This document shows, piece by piece, positions 1 through 7,139 of a DNA stretch of 17,354 bases. The stretch lies in NCBI GenBank assembly GCA_011390535.1, contig JAABSF010000010.1:1-17354 (forward strand), in the 5' to 3' direction. Each line of letters starts with the position of its first letter. The stretch's first letter is position 1. The notes below the pieces were generated by a model. The model saw only the letters and a program-made list of their open reading frames with translations, ran no database searches and was not told the origin of the DNA. Source of the DNA: Deltaproteobacteria bacterium (lineage in GTDB: Bacteria; Myxococcota_A; Polyangia; HGW-17; SLPX01). The position numbers and the translations under genes are program-made.

Positions 1-301
1 CGATGATCAACTCATCTTCGCCGGTGACGACCATAGCCGAGAGGCCGTTTGGAAGGCTGACCCGGTGACCGACGAGGTCGGGATCTGCTGCAGTGCGCGC
101 CTTGGTGAGCGCGAAGTCGTAGTCCCCCGTTCCCAGTTCCACCCAGAGAGCGGTTTTGGCCGAGGAGAGGGTCTCCACGATTACAGCAGAGCTGACGTTG
201 TTTCCTTCACCATCCCCGTCGTCACCCGAGAGGTGATCGTTGCAAGCGGGAAGGAAGGTGAAAAGTGCGAAAATTGCAAAGGTGGTGATAAGAGCTTTCA
301 T
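1..301 (-). CDS. Putative lipoprotein, N-terminal part (gene runs off the window start)
   Basis: The ATG at 299-301 opens a frame that stays open for 100 codons to the window edge, so the C-terminus is missing. The start is fixed by a strong Shine-Dalgarno sequence (AAAGGAG, 7 nt before ATG). The protein begins with a hydrophobic signal segment ending in the lipobox FLPAC (Cys20). An Asp/Gly/Glu-rich linker (SGDDGDGEG) follows, then a soluble domain with a segment TALWVELGTGDYDFALTKAR that I do not recognise. It should be exported and lipid-anchored. It lies 45 nt downstream of the 349-residue repeat lipoprotein, in the same direction and with no strong terminator between them, so it is probably the second gene of that operon. 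Function unknown. Confidence 0.75.
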   Translation of the reverse strand, partial: MKALITTFAIFALFTFLPACNDHLSGDDGDGEGNNVSSAVIVETLSSAKTALWVELGTGDYDFALTKARTAADPDLVGHRVSLPNGLSAMVVTGEDELII

Positions 302-315
302 GATTTTTCTCCTTT

Positions 316-332
316 AGACGCACGAAGCGTCT
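316..332. other. Intercistronic hairpin between the two lipoprotein genes
   Basis: AGACGC and GCGTCT (6 bp, loop ACGAA) lie between the stop of the 349-residue gene and the Shine-Dalgarno of the next gene. Read on the minus strand, the stem runs straight into the AAAGGAG and has no U-tract. It is therefore more likely a translation- or stability-modulating hairpin than a terminator. Read on the plus strand it is followed by TGTTTTG, which is too weak to call a terminator. Confidence 0.3.
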
Positions 333-346
333 TGTTTTGAGTTTCG

Positions 347-1396
347 TTAGTAACAGGAAATATCCATGGGCTTGCAGGTGAATGAGAGCATTGATTCTCT
401 CCCTGAAGCACAGGGCGCAGGCAACCCGGTGTTGCAAAGCGCTCCCGGATTTCCCGTTCCCGGTTCTGTGAATGGGGTGCATCGACTGTCTAGCTCACAT
501 TGAGCGTCCATGCAATCGATGTATCCATTGTTGTTATCATCGAGACCATTGTCACAGATCTCTTGCACACCACCGCAGACAGAGAGTTCCTGACAGTAGT
601 CGTCGGTGCAATCCCCTTTCCCGTCTCCGTCGTCGTCGATTCCGTTATCACAGTCCACTTCCCATTTCATGCCATATTCACAGACTACAAAGCCATCCGT
701 GAAATGAGCACAATCTGGGTCTTCGCAATCCGTTAGGCCGTCAGCGTCGTTGTCAACGTTGTCAGTACAACTTGTTTCAGTTGTAGGTAGGCAAGCAGGG
801 TCGGCGTCGCAATCCGGATCGTCACAATCCGTTAGGCCATCACCATCATTGTCTCCTCCATCGTCACAAGTTATTTCAACTGCTTCGCAAACAACTCCGT
901 CTGGCCCGACAGATCCAATACAGGCACTGTCCGCGCAGTCTGTGTCTCCGTTTCCATCGTCGTCGATTCCGTTATCACAGATGTCTTCAGGATTAGGAGA
1001 GCAGGCAGGATCACCTTCGCAATCGGGATCTTCGCAATCTATCGCCCAATCACCATCGTTATCTACTCCATCGGAGCAGTCGATCTCCTTGCGCTCTCCC
1101 GAGTCGGTACATTCAAAACCACTTGGGTCTTGATAACCAGCACAGTCCTCTACATCTGCGCAGTCCGTGAGTCCGTCTTCGTCATCATCGATGTCGTTTC
1201 CGCATATCTCTTCCGGAACCTCACCATCCACATCTCCGTCGATGTCGCCATCGATGTCTCCATCAATGATATCCGCATCCGCAGGAGGCGTAAATCCGCT
1301 CGGGTCAAATACACATCCCGAGAAGATGAGTCCCAAGGCAAAAACGAGAAAAATCAGTAGCGTTTTCGAACATTTCTTTCTGGTTTCGTGTTTCAT
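347..1396 (-). CDS. Cys/Asp-rich repeat lipoprotein (349 aa) with DNDGDG/DCxDPDC calcium-loop-like modules
   Basis: The frame is open upstream to 1522, but the start at 1394-1396 is chosen because GGAAAG stands just before it and the product then begins with a proper lipoprotein signal (basic MKHETRKK, hydrophobic stretch, lipobox IFSGC, Cys28). Residues 40-59 are an Asp-Gly linker (DGDIDGDIDGDVDG). Seven modules follow, starting at Cys65, 107, 140, 177, 210, 249 and 281. Each has the pattern C-x2-[GN]-x-D-[ND]-D-x-[DN]-G-x2-D-C-x-D-x2-C. The DxDxDG spacing resembles EF-hand or dockerin calcium loops, and paired Cys suggest disulfides, so an extracytoplasmic location fits. Residues 313-349 form a terminal module nearly identical to the end of the giant repeat protein encoded upstream. 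Related low-complexity modules are common in Myxococcota and in some candidate phyla. Surface or structural function is inference; no catalytic domain is seen. Confidence 0.85.
   Translation of the reverse strand: MKHETRKKCSKTLLIFLVFALGLIFSGCVFDPSGFTPPADADIIDGDIDGDIDGDVDGEVPEEICGNDIDDDEDGLTDCADVEDCAGYQDPSGFECTDSGERKEIDCSDGVDNDGDWAIDCEDPDCEGDPACSPNPEDICDNGIDDDGNGDTDCADSACIGSVGPDGVVCEAVEITCDDGGDNDGDGLTDCDDPDCDADPACLPTTETSCTDNVDNDADGLTDCEDPDCAHFTDGFVVCEYGMKWEVDCDNGIDDDGDGKGDCTDDYCQELSVCGGVQEICDNGLDDNNNGYIDCMDAQCELDSRCTPFTEPGTGNPGALCNTGLPAPCASGRESMLSFTCKPMDISCY
497..1204 (-). repeat. Seven tandem DNDGDG/DCxDPDC modules of the 349-aa lipoprotein
   Basis: Protein-level tandem repeat of about 20 conserved residues with spacers of variable length (about 33-42 residues from unit to unit). 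Conserved positions are four Cys-flanked blocks and the central D-N-D-x-D-G. Units differ enough that this is an old array, not a recent expansion. Confidence 0.8.
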
Positions 1397-1620
1397 AATT
1401 CTTTCCTTTCTGTTGTGTGTTTTCTGTTGATAAACCATATCCATCTGTATAGTTACATACAAACAAACAAGGTTTATCAACAAGTATACGACACAACTAC
1501 AAAGCGAGTTTTCAATGAGCAATGCTTTACTCCTTACGGTTCACAGCATATAAGTATATATTCATGACTGTAAGCATAAGCCTAAAGACAATGAACAACT
1601 GCTCCCCCGGAGCAAGCAAG
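1397..1620 (-). promoter_or_regulatory. Long structured 5' leader of the 349-aa lipoprotein operon
   Basis: About 220 nt lie between the predicted transcription start (about 1620) and the ATG. The leader begins with a compact hairpin TGCTCC/GGAGCA (1600-1605/1609-1614, loop CCC). Its downstream part contains a 12-bp perfect stem, TGTTGATAAACC/GGTTTATCAACA (1425-1436/1471-1482, 34-nt loop), ending about 17 nt before the Shine-Dalgarno. It also carries CTACAAAGCGA (1497-1507), which recurs in the leader of the beta-barrel operon. I do not recognise a known riboswitch class. No gene is seen here: the in-frame upstream extension lacks a ribosome binding site. Confidence 0.5.
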
Positions 1621-1626
1621 GGGTTT

Positions 1627-1655
1627 ATTCTACAACTCTTTGTTTGTTTTGTCAA
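1627..1655 (-). promoter_or_regulatory. Sigma-70 promoter of the 349-aa lipoprotein operon
   Basis: On the minus strand: TTGACA (1650-1655), 17-nt spacer, TAGAAT (1627-1632). The -35 is a perfect consensus and the -10 has one mismatch. An 8-bp inverted repeat CAACTCTT/AAGAGTTG (1633-1640/1654-1661) fills the spacer and overlaps the -35, as an operator could. The -35 context CTTGACAAAA is the same ten bases as in the promoter at 8559-8587. Confidence 0.75.
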
Positions 1656-1742
1656 GAGTTGAAAATATGCCTCTGTAAATATTAAACCCATTATCCACTA
1701 ATACATTACTAGACAAATAAAATGAAATATTTTTGTATAAGA

Positions 1743-1770
1743 AAAAGGCCGACAGAATTGTCGGCCTTTT
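1743..1770 (-). terminator. Rho-independent terminator downstream of the giant repeat gene
   Basis: Perfect 11-bp stem AAAAGGCCGAC/GTCGGCCTTTT with a 6-nt loop. It sits about 50 nt past the stop codon of the repeat-protein gene, with U-runs on either strand, so it could act in both directions. Its position ends the beta-barrel/repeat-protein operon before the next promoter at 1627-1655. Confidence 0.85.
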
Positions 1771-1806
1771 GAAAAGGTAGGAACCGCTCCCTCGAAAGGA
1801 AGCGGC

Positions 1807-1821
1807 CAATTAGTTGCGAAC
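1807..1821. repeat. 15-nt element, post-stop copy, complementary to the operon leader
   Basis: CAATTAGTTGCGAAC on the plus strand occurs here, immediately after (and touching) the stop codon of the giant repeat gene. It occurs again in inverted orientation at 8396-8410 in the 5' leader of the same operon. The match is exactly 15 nt and does not extend. Confidence 0.6.
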
Positions 1822-2750
1822 TAGTAGCAGCTAAAAGTCATTGGCTTGCAGGTAAAGGAAACCTGAGACTCTCTCCCTGAAGCACAGGGACTGGCAGCGC
1901 CAGTATTGCAGAGAGCTCCGGGATTTCCTGTTCCCAAAGCAAGCCAGGAGAGACAACGAGGATCGGTTTCGCACGCACCATCATAACAGTCGGCGTAACC
2001 ATCACCATCATCATCCACTCCATTATTACAGACTTCATTGCCACCACCACAGATGGGCTTCTCAGCACACATGGGATCGGCACAATCCGTCAAACCATCG
2101 CCATCATCATCGATACCGTTAGTACAATCTGTCTCCTGTTTTACATAACCGAGACAAATGCACCCAGTACCGCATGAAACGGCTTGGCAATCGGGATCGG
2201 CGCAATCGATGAGGCCGTCTCCGTCATTATCTACTCCGTCGGAGCAGTTTTCGGAGCCGGAAATGCAGGCGGGGTCAAGATTGCAGTCTGGATCGGCGCA
2301 GTCTGTTAGGCCATCAAGATCATCGTCGATTCCATTTGTGCAGTTTTCAATGCCACCTGTACACAGGGGGCTCAACGCACAGTCAGGATCGGCGCAATCA
2401 ATAAAGCCATCACCGTCATCATCGATTCCGTTTCCACAATCTTCCACTCCTCCAACGCATGAAGGATCAGCAGAACAATCGGCATCGCCGCAGTCCACCG
2501 ATCCATCACAATCGTTGTCGAGTCCGTCGTTACAGATCTCCGGGGAGGGGAATATGGTTTGACTACATGAACCGGGGCCTGAACTACAATCATACGATCC
2601 TGTAGAACAGACACCCGGGAGCCCCGTATTACACGGAGCCCCCGGGTAAATTGTGGGTTCAGTAGGTTGACAATCGCACGCAGGGCGTGCGGGAGATACT
2701 GGATAGTCACAAATCACCCAGCCATCCGCATCTCCATCTAAGGGAGGCAC
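1821..2750 (-). CDS. C-terminal part of the giant MopE-repeat lipoprotein (309 aa after the frame break)
   Basis: This frame has only a GTG as possible start, with no Shine-Dalgarno, and it overlaps the end of the upstream frame by 13 nt. It is best read as the continuation of the gene at 2738-7105 after a -1 shift. It opens in the middle of a canonical MopE-type motif (VPPLDGDADGW...CDCQPTEPTIYPGAP), then a Cys module (residues 40-62). Six DNDGDG/DCxDPDC modules follow, starting at Cys73, 105, 137, 169, 209 and 241. The last 37 residues (273-309) match the end of the 349-aa lipoprotein at about 30 of 37 positions. As an independent protein it would lack any export signal, which argues further that it belongs to the upstream lipoprotein. 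Confidence 0.8.
   Translation of the reverse strand: MPPLDGDADGWVICDYPVSPARPACDCQPTEPTIYPGAPCNTGLPGVCSTGSYDCSSGPGSCSQTIFPSPEICNDGLDNDCDGSVDCGDADCSADPSCVGGVEDCGNGIDDDGDGFIDCADPDCALSPLCTGGIENCTNGIDDDLDGLTDCADPDCNLDPACISGSENCSDGVDNDGDGLIDCADPDCQAVSCGTGCICLGYVKQETDCTNGIDDDGDGLTDCADPMCAEKPICGGGNEVCNNGVDDDGDGYADCYDGACETDPRCLSWLALGTGNPGALCNTGAASPCASGRESQVSFTCKPMTFSCY
1971..2534 (-). repeat. Six DNDGDG/DCxDPDC modules in the C-terminal part of the giant protein
   Basis: Same module type as in the 349-aa lipoprotein, spaced mostly 32 residues apart (40 where a CGTGCICLGY insertion occurs). This region changes from the CDGLDNDCNG style of the upstream array to CxNGIDDDGDGLTDCADPDC, so the giant protein is a fusion of two repeat styles. 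Confidence 0.8.
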
Positions 2751-2757
2751 ACCCCCG
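2738..2757 (-). other. Frame break (G5 run) joining the two parts of the giant repeat gene
   Basis: On the minus strand the sequence reads GAT CCG GGG GTG TGC CTC CCT TAG. With six G instead of five, it reads DDP-GGVPPLDGDADGWVICD, a textbook continuation of the MopE motif, and the frame stays open to 1821. The present frame adds only VCLP before stopping. The G run is at 2752-2756 (as C on the plus strand). A one-base deletion (real or sequencing), transcript slippage or -1 ribosomal slippage on GGG would each explain it. Confidence 0.85.
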
Positions 2758-5700
2758 GATCATCGGCGATACCATTGCAGTTCTCATCAATGAGATTACC
2801 GCAAATCTCCGCCGTAGGTCCGGTGTAGCCGATACAGGCACCCCATACTCCATTGGAGCAGGTAGTGGTACCGGCCTCACATGCCCCTTGATCGGTTCCG
2901 CACGGCATAGTATCACCATCCGTACACCCGCAGGCGTCGTCGATGATACCGTTGCAGTCGTTGTCCAACCCATCGCAAGCGGTGGGAGGACCGTCGGTCG
3001 AAGGACCGGTCTCCCCGACACAGAGCCCCCAAACACCGCCGGAGCAGGTTTGAGTTCCTTGGACACATTCACCTACGGACGAACCGCAGGGGCGGGTGCT
3101 GCCGTTGAGACACTGGCAGCCCTCATCGATCACGCCATTGCAGTCGTTGTCCACGCCATCGCACGCTTCCGCACTCGGGCCGACTTCTCCACTGCATGTT
3201 GCGCTCCAAACACCGGTACTTAGACATGTCTGAGTACCAAAGGAGCATTGACCGATTGAGCTACCGCATACCCGTGTTGAACCGGGAATACACTGGCAAC
3301 CTTCATCAATTGCACCGTTGCAGTCATTATCCAACCCGTCACAAAGCTCAGGAGAAGGACCAACCGCCCCGTCACACAGAGAATCCCAGTAGGTCTCTCC
3401 GGTTACAGCATCGTACATGCAGGTTTGTGTTCCCTGGATGCATTGACCCACAGAACTTCCACATGTTTGCACCGCACCTTCAACACAAATGCAATTGAGA
3501 CCATCATCGATGACCCCGTTGCAATCGTTATCCAGGCCGTCGCACACCTCCGAGGTGGGACCGACAATTCCGTTACAAACGGATCCCCAAATCCCATCGG
3601 CATTGCAGGTTTGCGTGCCCTGAGAACACTGTCCCACGTTGCTGCCACACACCCGGGACTCACCCGGAATGCACTGGCAGCCGATAGAATCATCAGCCAA
3701 GCCGTTGCAGTCGTTGTCCAGGCCGTCGCACACCTCCGAAGAGGGTCCGATCTCACCCACACAAACACCACTCCAGACAAAGCCTCCGACACCATCGGAA
3801 ACGCAGTCTTGCACGCCCATTATACACTCCCCGACATTGCTGCCGCAGAGCTGGGAGTCTCCGGGCTGGCATTGGCAATTGATGCCCTCATCGATCAGAC
3901 CGTTGCAGTCATTATCAAGACCGTCACAGATCTCGAGCGCTGCTCCAACCGACCCATTACAGGCACCCCAACCAAGGCCATCCGCGTTACAGGTCTGGAT
4001 ACCCTGCTGGCACTCACCGACGTTGGTACCGCACACCCGGGACTCGCCCGGAATGCACTGACAACCAATCGCATCGTCGGCTACGCCGTTGCAGTCATTA
4101 TCCAAGCCGTCACACGTTTCCGCACTTGGGCCGACCTCTCCAGTACAGGCAGTGTCCCAAACCCCGGAGGGCAGGCACACCTGAATGCCTTGTTGGCACT
4201 CACCGGTAGCAACTCCGCAGACTCGCTCATCACCAGCATTGCACTGGCATGAGACACCATCGTCCACGGTGCCGTTACAGTCATTGTCCAATCCGTCGCA
4301 AAGCTCAGGAGAAGGACCAACTGCATCGACACATACGGGTTCCCAAACACCATCGGCGTTGCAGGTTTGTGTTCCGTAGGAACACTCCCCTACATTAGAA
4401 CCGCATGTGCGTTGCTCGCCCGGAATGCACTGACAGCCTGCTCCATCATCAGGAACGCCATTGCAGTCGTCGTCCAATCCGTTACACGTTTCCGTGCTGG
4501 GACCGGTACCGCCGGTGCAGGCACCCCACTGAGTATCGCTACCCACAAGGACACAGGTTTGCGTGCCGGGCACACATTGACCGATCGCGCTGCCACAGAG
4601 ACGAGTACTCCCCACCGTACACTGACAAGTGAGGCCGTCATCCACAGCACCGTTACAGTCGTTGTCTAGCCCATCGCACACCTCGGCCACCGGCCCGGTT
4701 TGACCCGAGCACGTTGCCGACCAATAGGTTTCCCCAGTTCCCGCATCGAACATGCAAGTCTGGGTACCCTGAGAACAAGTTCCGACATTGGAACCACACG
4801 GACGAACGGATCCCTCGTCACAAATACAATTGAGGCCATCGTCGATGACCCCATTGCAATCGTTATCGAGTCCGTCACATACCTCCGAAGAGGGTCCGGT
4901 GGCGCCGGTACAAACGTCCCATGTATGGTCGTTTAGGCAGGTCTGGCTGCCGGCCACGCACTGTCCTACGTTACTGCCGCAGTTTCGCACACTGCCGGGC
5001 TGGCAGTGGCAAACTATATTGTTATCGACCGCGCCGTCGCAGTCGTTATCCAGATTGTCGCACACTTCCGGAGACGGCCAAACCGCCCCGTTACACGGCC
5101 CCCATGTATGATCGGGCTGACAAAGCTGTTCTCCAGCTTCACAGACCCCCACATTGGAGCCACATGTGCGCGTGGATCCGGGTTCACAATGGCACAGAAT
5201 GCCATCGTCCACGGACCCGTTACAGTCGTTGTCCAGACCGTCACAGACTTCGGCGGAAGGACCGGTAGCTCCAACACAATTGGAGTCCCAGATATAACCG
5301 CCTACGCCATCAGAGACGCAAGACTGGGTACCTTCGACGCACTCACCAATATTGCTGCCACAAGGACGTGTGTCCCCGGGATCACATTGGCAATTCACGC
5401 CATCATCGGCTACCCCGTTACAGTCGTTGTCGAGACCATCACAGACCTCGTCAACCGCCACGGTTTCACCCATGCAAGCACCCCAGACGCCGCCTGAACA
5501 GGTCTGAACACCGGGGATACACTCACCTACGGCAGTGCCGCAAACTCGAGTTGATCCATCGGTGCACTGACAACCAACCGCATCATCAACAAGACCGTTA
5601 CAGTCGTTGTCGAGACCATCGCAGACTTCCGGAGATGGAAGAGTCTGATCCGTACAAACCCCCCAGATACCAGCGGCATCGCAGGTCTGTGTCCCGTAGG

Positions 5701-6694
5701 AACACTCGCCCACATTGCTACCACAAGGACGCACTGAATCAACCACGCATTGGCACCCGATACCATCATCAGGAGTACCATTGCAGTCATTGTCCAATCC
5801 GTCACAGATTTCCGGAGAAGGACCAACCTCATCGTTACACACAGAATCCCATATCCCCGAAGAGAGACAGGTCTGTGTTCCGTAAGAGCATTCTCCGATA
5901 TTATTTCCGCAAGGACGAGACTCTCCGGGAATACACTGACACGCTATGGCGTCATCAGCAACCCCGTTACAGTCGTTATCGAGACCATCGCAGATTTCCG
6001 GAGAAGGACCCACAGATCCAACACAGTTGGAATCCCAAGTCCCATCTATCAAACAAGACTGAATCCCGGGAGAACACTGTCCAACAGTGCTGCCGCATAC
6101 CCGAGTTGACCCCGGAGTACATTGGCAATTAATGCCATCATCGACAACACCATTGCAGTCATTGTCGAGCCCATCGCAAATTTCCGAAGAAGGCCCAACA
6201 GTTCCGACACAAGTTCCATCCCATACCCCGGAGGGCAGGCAGGTTTGAGTGCCCGGGCTGCATTGCCCTATGGAAGATCCGCAGACGCGGGTGCTGCCCG
6301 GTTGGCACTGACACCCGACACCGTCATCGACCACTCCATTACAGTCGTTGTCGAGGCCGTCACAGGTCTCGGGCTCGGGACCTACTGCTCCTTCGCAGTC
6401 AGCTCCCCAAATGGAGTTCCCATTCCCGTCATCCTGACAGGTTTGGGTACCCTGACTGCACTGCCCGACGTTCGAGCCACACAAGCGTGTAGACCCAATA
6501 ACACAAGGGCAGTTCGGGCCGTTGTCGATAAGCCCGTCGCAGTCGTTGTCGAGGCCGTCACAGATTTCTGTCTCAGGTCCCACTGCTCCTTCGCAATCAC
6601 TCCAGGTACCGTCGGTGCAGGTCTGCTGACCATACCGACAAATACCCAAGTTGCTCACTCCGCAGAGGCGGGTTGAGCCGGAGATGCATGATCC
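2738..6694 (-). repeat. 21-unit tandem array of CDGLDNDCNG modules (about 190 nt per unit)
   Basis: Twenty copies of the CD(G/N)xD(N/D)DC(N/D)G motif plus one divergent final copy (CGNLIDENCNG). Higher-order similarity is visible. Unit 5 resembles 13 (IPGE.R.CG...GECSYGTQTC), unit 8 resembles 16 (CVSDGVGG(Y/F).W), and unit 11 resembles 18 (CM(F/Y)DA.TGETYW). This points to an old block duplication of about eight units. The linkers after motifs 18-20 lack the usual extra residues before CxC. Confidence 0.8.
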
Positions 6695-7105
6695 ACAGTC
6701 GGCGGAGCAATTTTCTGCCGTTTCGCCGATACCGCAAACTCCATCTCCACATGTTCCACTACAGTCTTCAGGGCATGAGAGCTGGTTCTCACCAGACTCG
6801 CAGACCCCGTTGCCGCAGTCGGGTTCTAAGGCACAATCTGCGGGGCAAGAGTTGACGTCTTCTTCAAACTGACAGACGCCGTCTCCGCAGGTGTCGATGG
6901 TGCAGTCGGCGGGGCAAGACTCGTGGTCCTCACTCGCCTGACACACACCGTCGCCGCAGGTGGTGTTGTTGTTATTCCCGTTGTTGTTCGAACAACCGGG
7001 ATCGTTGGGATTTAGACAAGTTTGGGTACTAGCCCCTCCCTTGTCGTTGTTACAGGCGCCAACCAAAATGGCCAGCACCCCAATTACAAAAATTACGCGT
7101 CTCAT
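2738..7105 (-). CDS. Giant MopE-type Cys-rich repeat lipoprotein, N-terminal 1455 aa (frame-broken at its 3' end)
   Basis: The start at 7103-7105 follows AAAGGAG. The N-terminus is a lipoprotein signal (MRRVIFVIGVLAILVGAC, Cys18), followed by an Asn-rich linker. Residues 50-137 hold four Cys repeats of the CGDGVCxxxExxxxCPADC type. From residue 138 on there are 21 units of about 63 residues. Each unit carries PGSTRxCGSNVGxCxxGTQTC, then GxW...C, then GPSxExCDGLDNDCNGxxDDG. The last block is the MopE-type putative metal-binding motif (Pfam PF11617 as I know it; named after the surface copper-binding MopE of Methylococcus). The very high Cys content implies disulfides outside the cytoplasm. The gene is 34 nt downstream of the beta-barrel gene, so they are co-transcribed. 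With the frame repaired the product would be 1761 aa. Adhesin, matrix or metal-binding roles are inference. Confidence 0.85.
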   Translation of the reverse strand: MRRVIFVIGVLAILVGACNNDKGGASTQTCLNPNDPGCSNNNGNNNNTTCGDGVCQASEDHESCPADCTIDTCGDGVCQFEEDVNSCPADCALEPDCGNGVCESGENQLSCPEDCSGTCGDGVCGIGETAENCSADCGSCISGSTRLCGVSNLGICRYGQQTCTDGTWSDCEGAVGPETEICDGLDNDCDGLIDNGPNCPCVIGSTRLCGSNVGQCSQGTQTCQDDGNGNSIWGADCEGAVGPEPETCDGLDNDCNGVVDDGVGCQCQPGSTRVCGSSIGQCSPGTQTCLPSGVWDGTCVGTVGPSSEICDGLDNDCNGVVDDGINCQCTPGSTRVCGSTVGQCSPGIQSCLIDGTWDSNCVGSVGPSPEICDGLDNDCNGVADDAIACQCIPGESRPCGNNIGECSYGTQTCLSSGIWDSVCNDEVGPSPEICDGLDNDCNGTPDDGIGCQCVVDSVRPCGSNVGECSYGTQTCDAAGIWGVCTDQTLPSPEVCDGLDNDCNGLVDDAVGCQCTDGSTRVCGTAVGECIPGVQTCSGGVWGACMGETVAVDEVCDGLDNDCNGVADDGVNCQCDPGDTRPCGSNIGECVEGTQSCVSDGVGGYIWDSNCVGATGPSAEVCDGLDNDCNGSVDDGILCHCEPGSTRTCGSNVGVCEAGEQLCQPDHTWGPCNGAVWPSPEVCDNLDNDCDGAVDNNIVCHCQPGSVRNCGSNVGQCVAGSQTCLNDHTWDVCTGATGPSSEVCDGLDNDCNGVIDDGLNCICDEGSVRPCGSNVGTCSQGTQTCMFDAGTGETYWSATCSGQTGPVAEVCDGLDNDCNGAVDDGLTCQCTVGSTRLCGSAIGQCVPGTQTCVLVGSDTQWGACTGGTGPSTETCNGLDDDCNGVPDDGAGCQCIPGEQRTCGSNVGECSYGTQTCNADGVWEPVCVDAVGPSPELCDGLDNDCNGTVDDGVSCQCNAGDERVCGVATGECQQGIQVCLPSGVWDTACTGEVGPSAETCDGLDNDCNGVADDAIGCQCIPGESRVCGTNVGECQQGIQTCNADGLGWGACNGSVGAALEICDGLDNDCNGLIDEGINCQCQPGDSQLCGSNVGECIMGVQDCVSDGVGGFVWSGVCVGEIGPSSEVCDGLDNDCNGLADDSIGCQCIPGESRVCGSNVGQCSQGTQTCNADGIWGSVCNGIVGPTSEVCDGLDNDCNGVIDDGLNCICVEGAVQTCGSSVGQCIQGTQTCMYDAVTGETYWDSLCDGAVGPSPELCDGLDNDCNGAIDEGCQCIPGSTRVCGSSIGQCSFGTQTCLSTGVWSATCSGEVGPSAEACDGVDNDCNGVIDEGCQCLNGSTRPCGSSVGECVQGTQTCSGGVWGLCVGETGPSTDGPPTACDGLDNDCNGIIDDACGCTDGDTMPCGTDQGACEAGTTTCSNGVWGACIGYTGPTAEICGNLIDENCNGIADDPGVCLP
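6695..6958 (-). repeat. Four CGDGVC...CPADC Cys repeats
   Basis: Units at protein residues 50-68, 73-91, 97-115 and 119-137, each 19 residues long with four conserved Cys and a Glu near the middle (EDHES, EDVNS, ENQLS, ETAEN). They lie between the lipoprotein anchor and the large array. Confidence 0.8.
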
Positions 7106-7139
7106 AATGAGACTCCTTTCCGGCCTTGCTGGCCAATTT

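Noticed and set aside
750..1133. Plus-strand ORF of 127 codons with Ser/Pro-rich peptide
   Set aside because: Antisense shadow of the Asp/Cys repeat coding of the 349-aa lipoprotein.
1397..1522. Upstream in-frame extension of the 349-aa lipoprotein
   Set aside because: It would bury the lipoprotein signal behind 42 residues, has no Shine-Dalgarno, and covers the conserved leader hairpin. The ATG at 1394-1396 has both signal and ribosome binding site.
2748..2750. GTG as a true independent start for the 309-aa C-terminal part
   Set aside because: No Shine-Dalgarno, no export signal, and it starts in the middle of a motif that continues from the upstream frame.
3425..4252. Plus-strand ORF of 275 codons, with similar long ones at 2687-3223, 5368-6132 and 6122-6676
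   Set aside because: They are antisense to the MopE array. Their lengths and repetitive peptides come from the period of the repeat, which is a multiple of three, and they have no ribosome binding sites.
2738..6694. CRISPR-like regular repeat array
   Set aside because: The period is about 190 nt, the repeats are imperfect, and the array is one long coding frame with conserved Cys and Asp. No short direct repeats with unique spacers.
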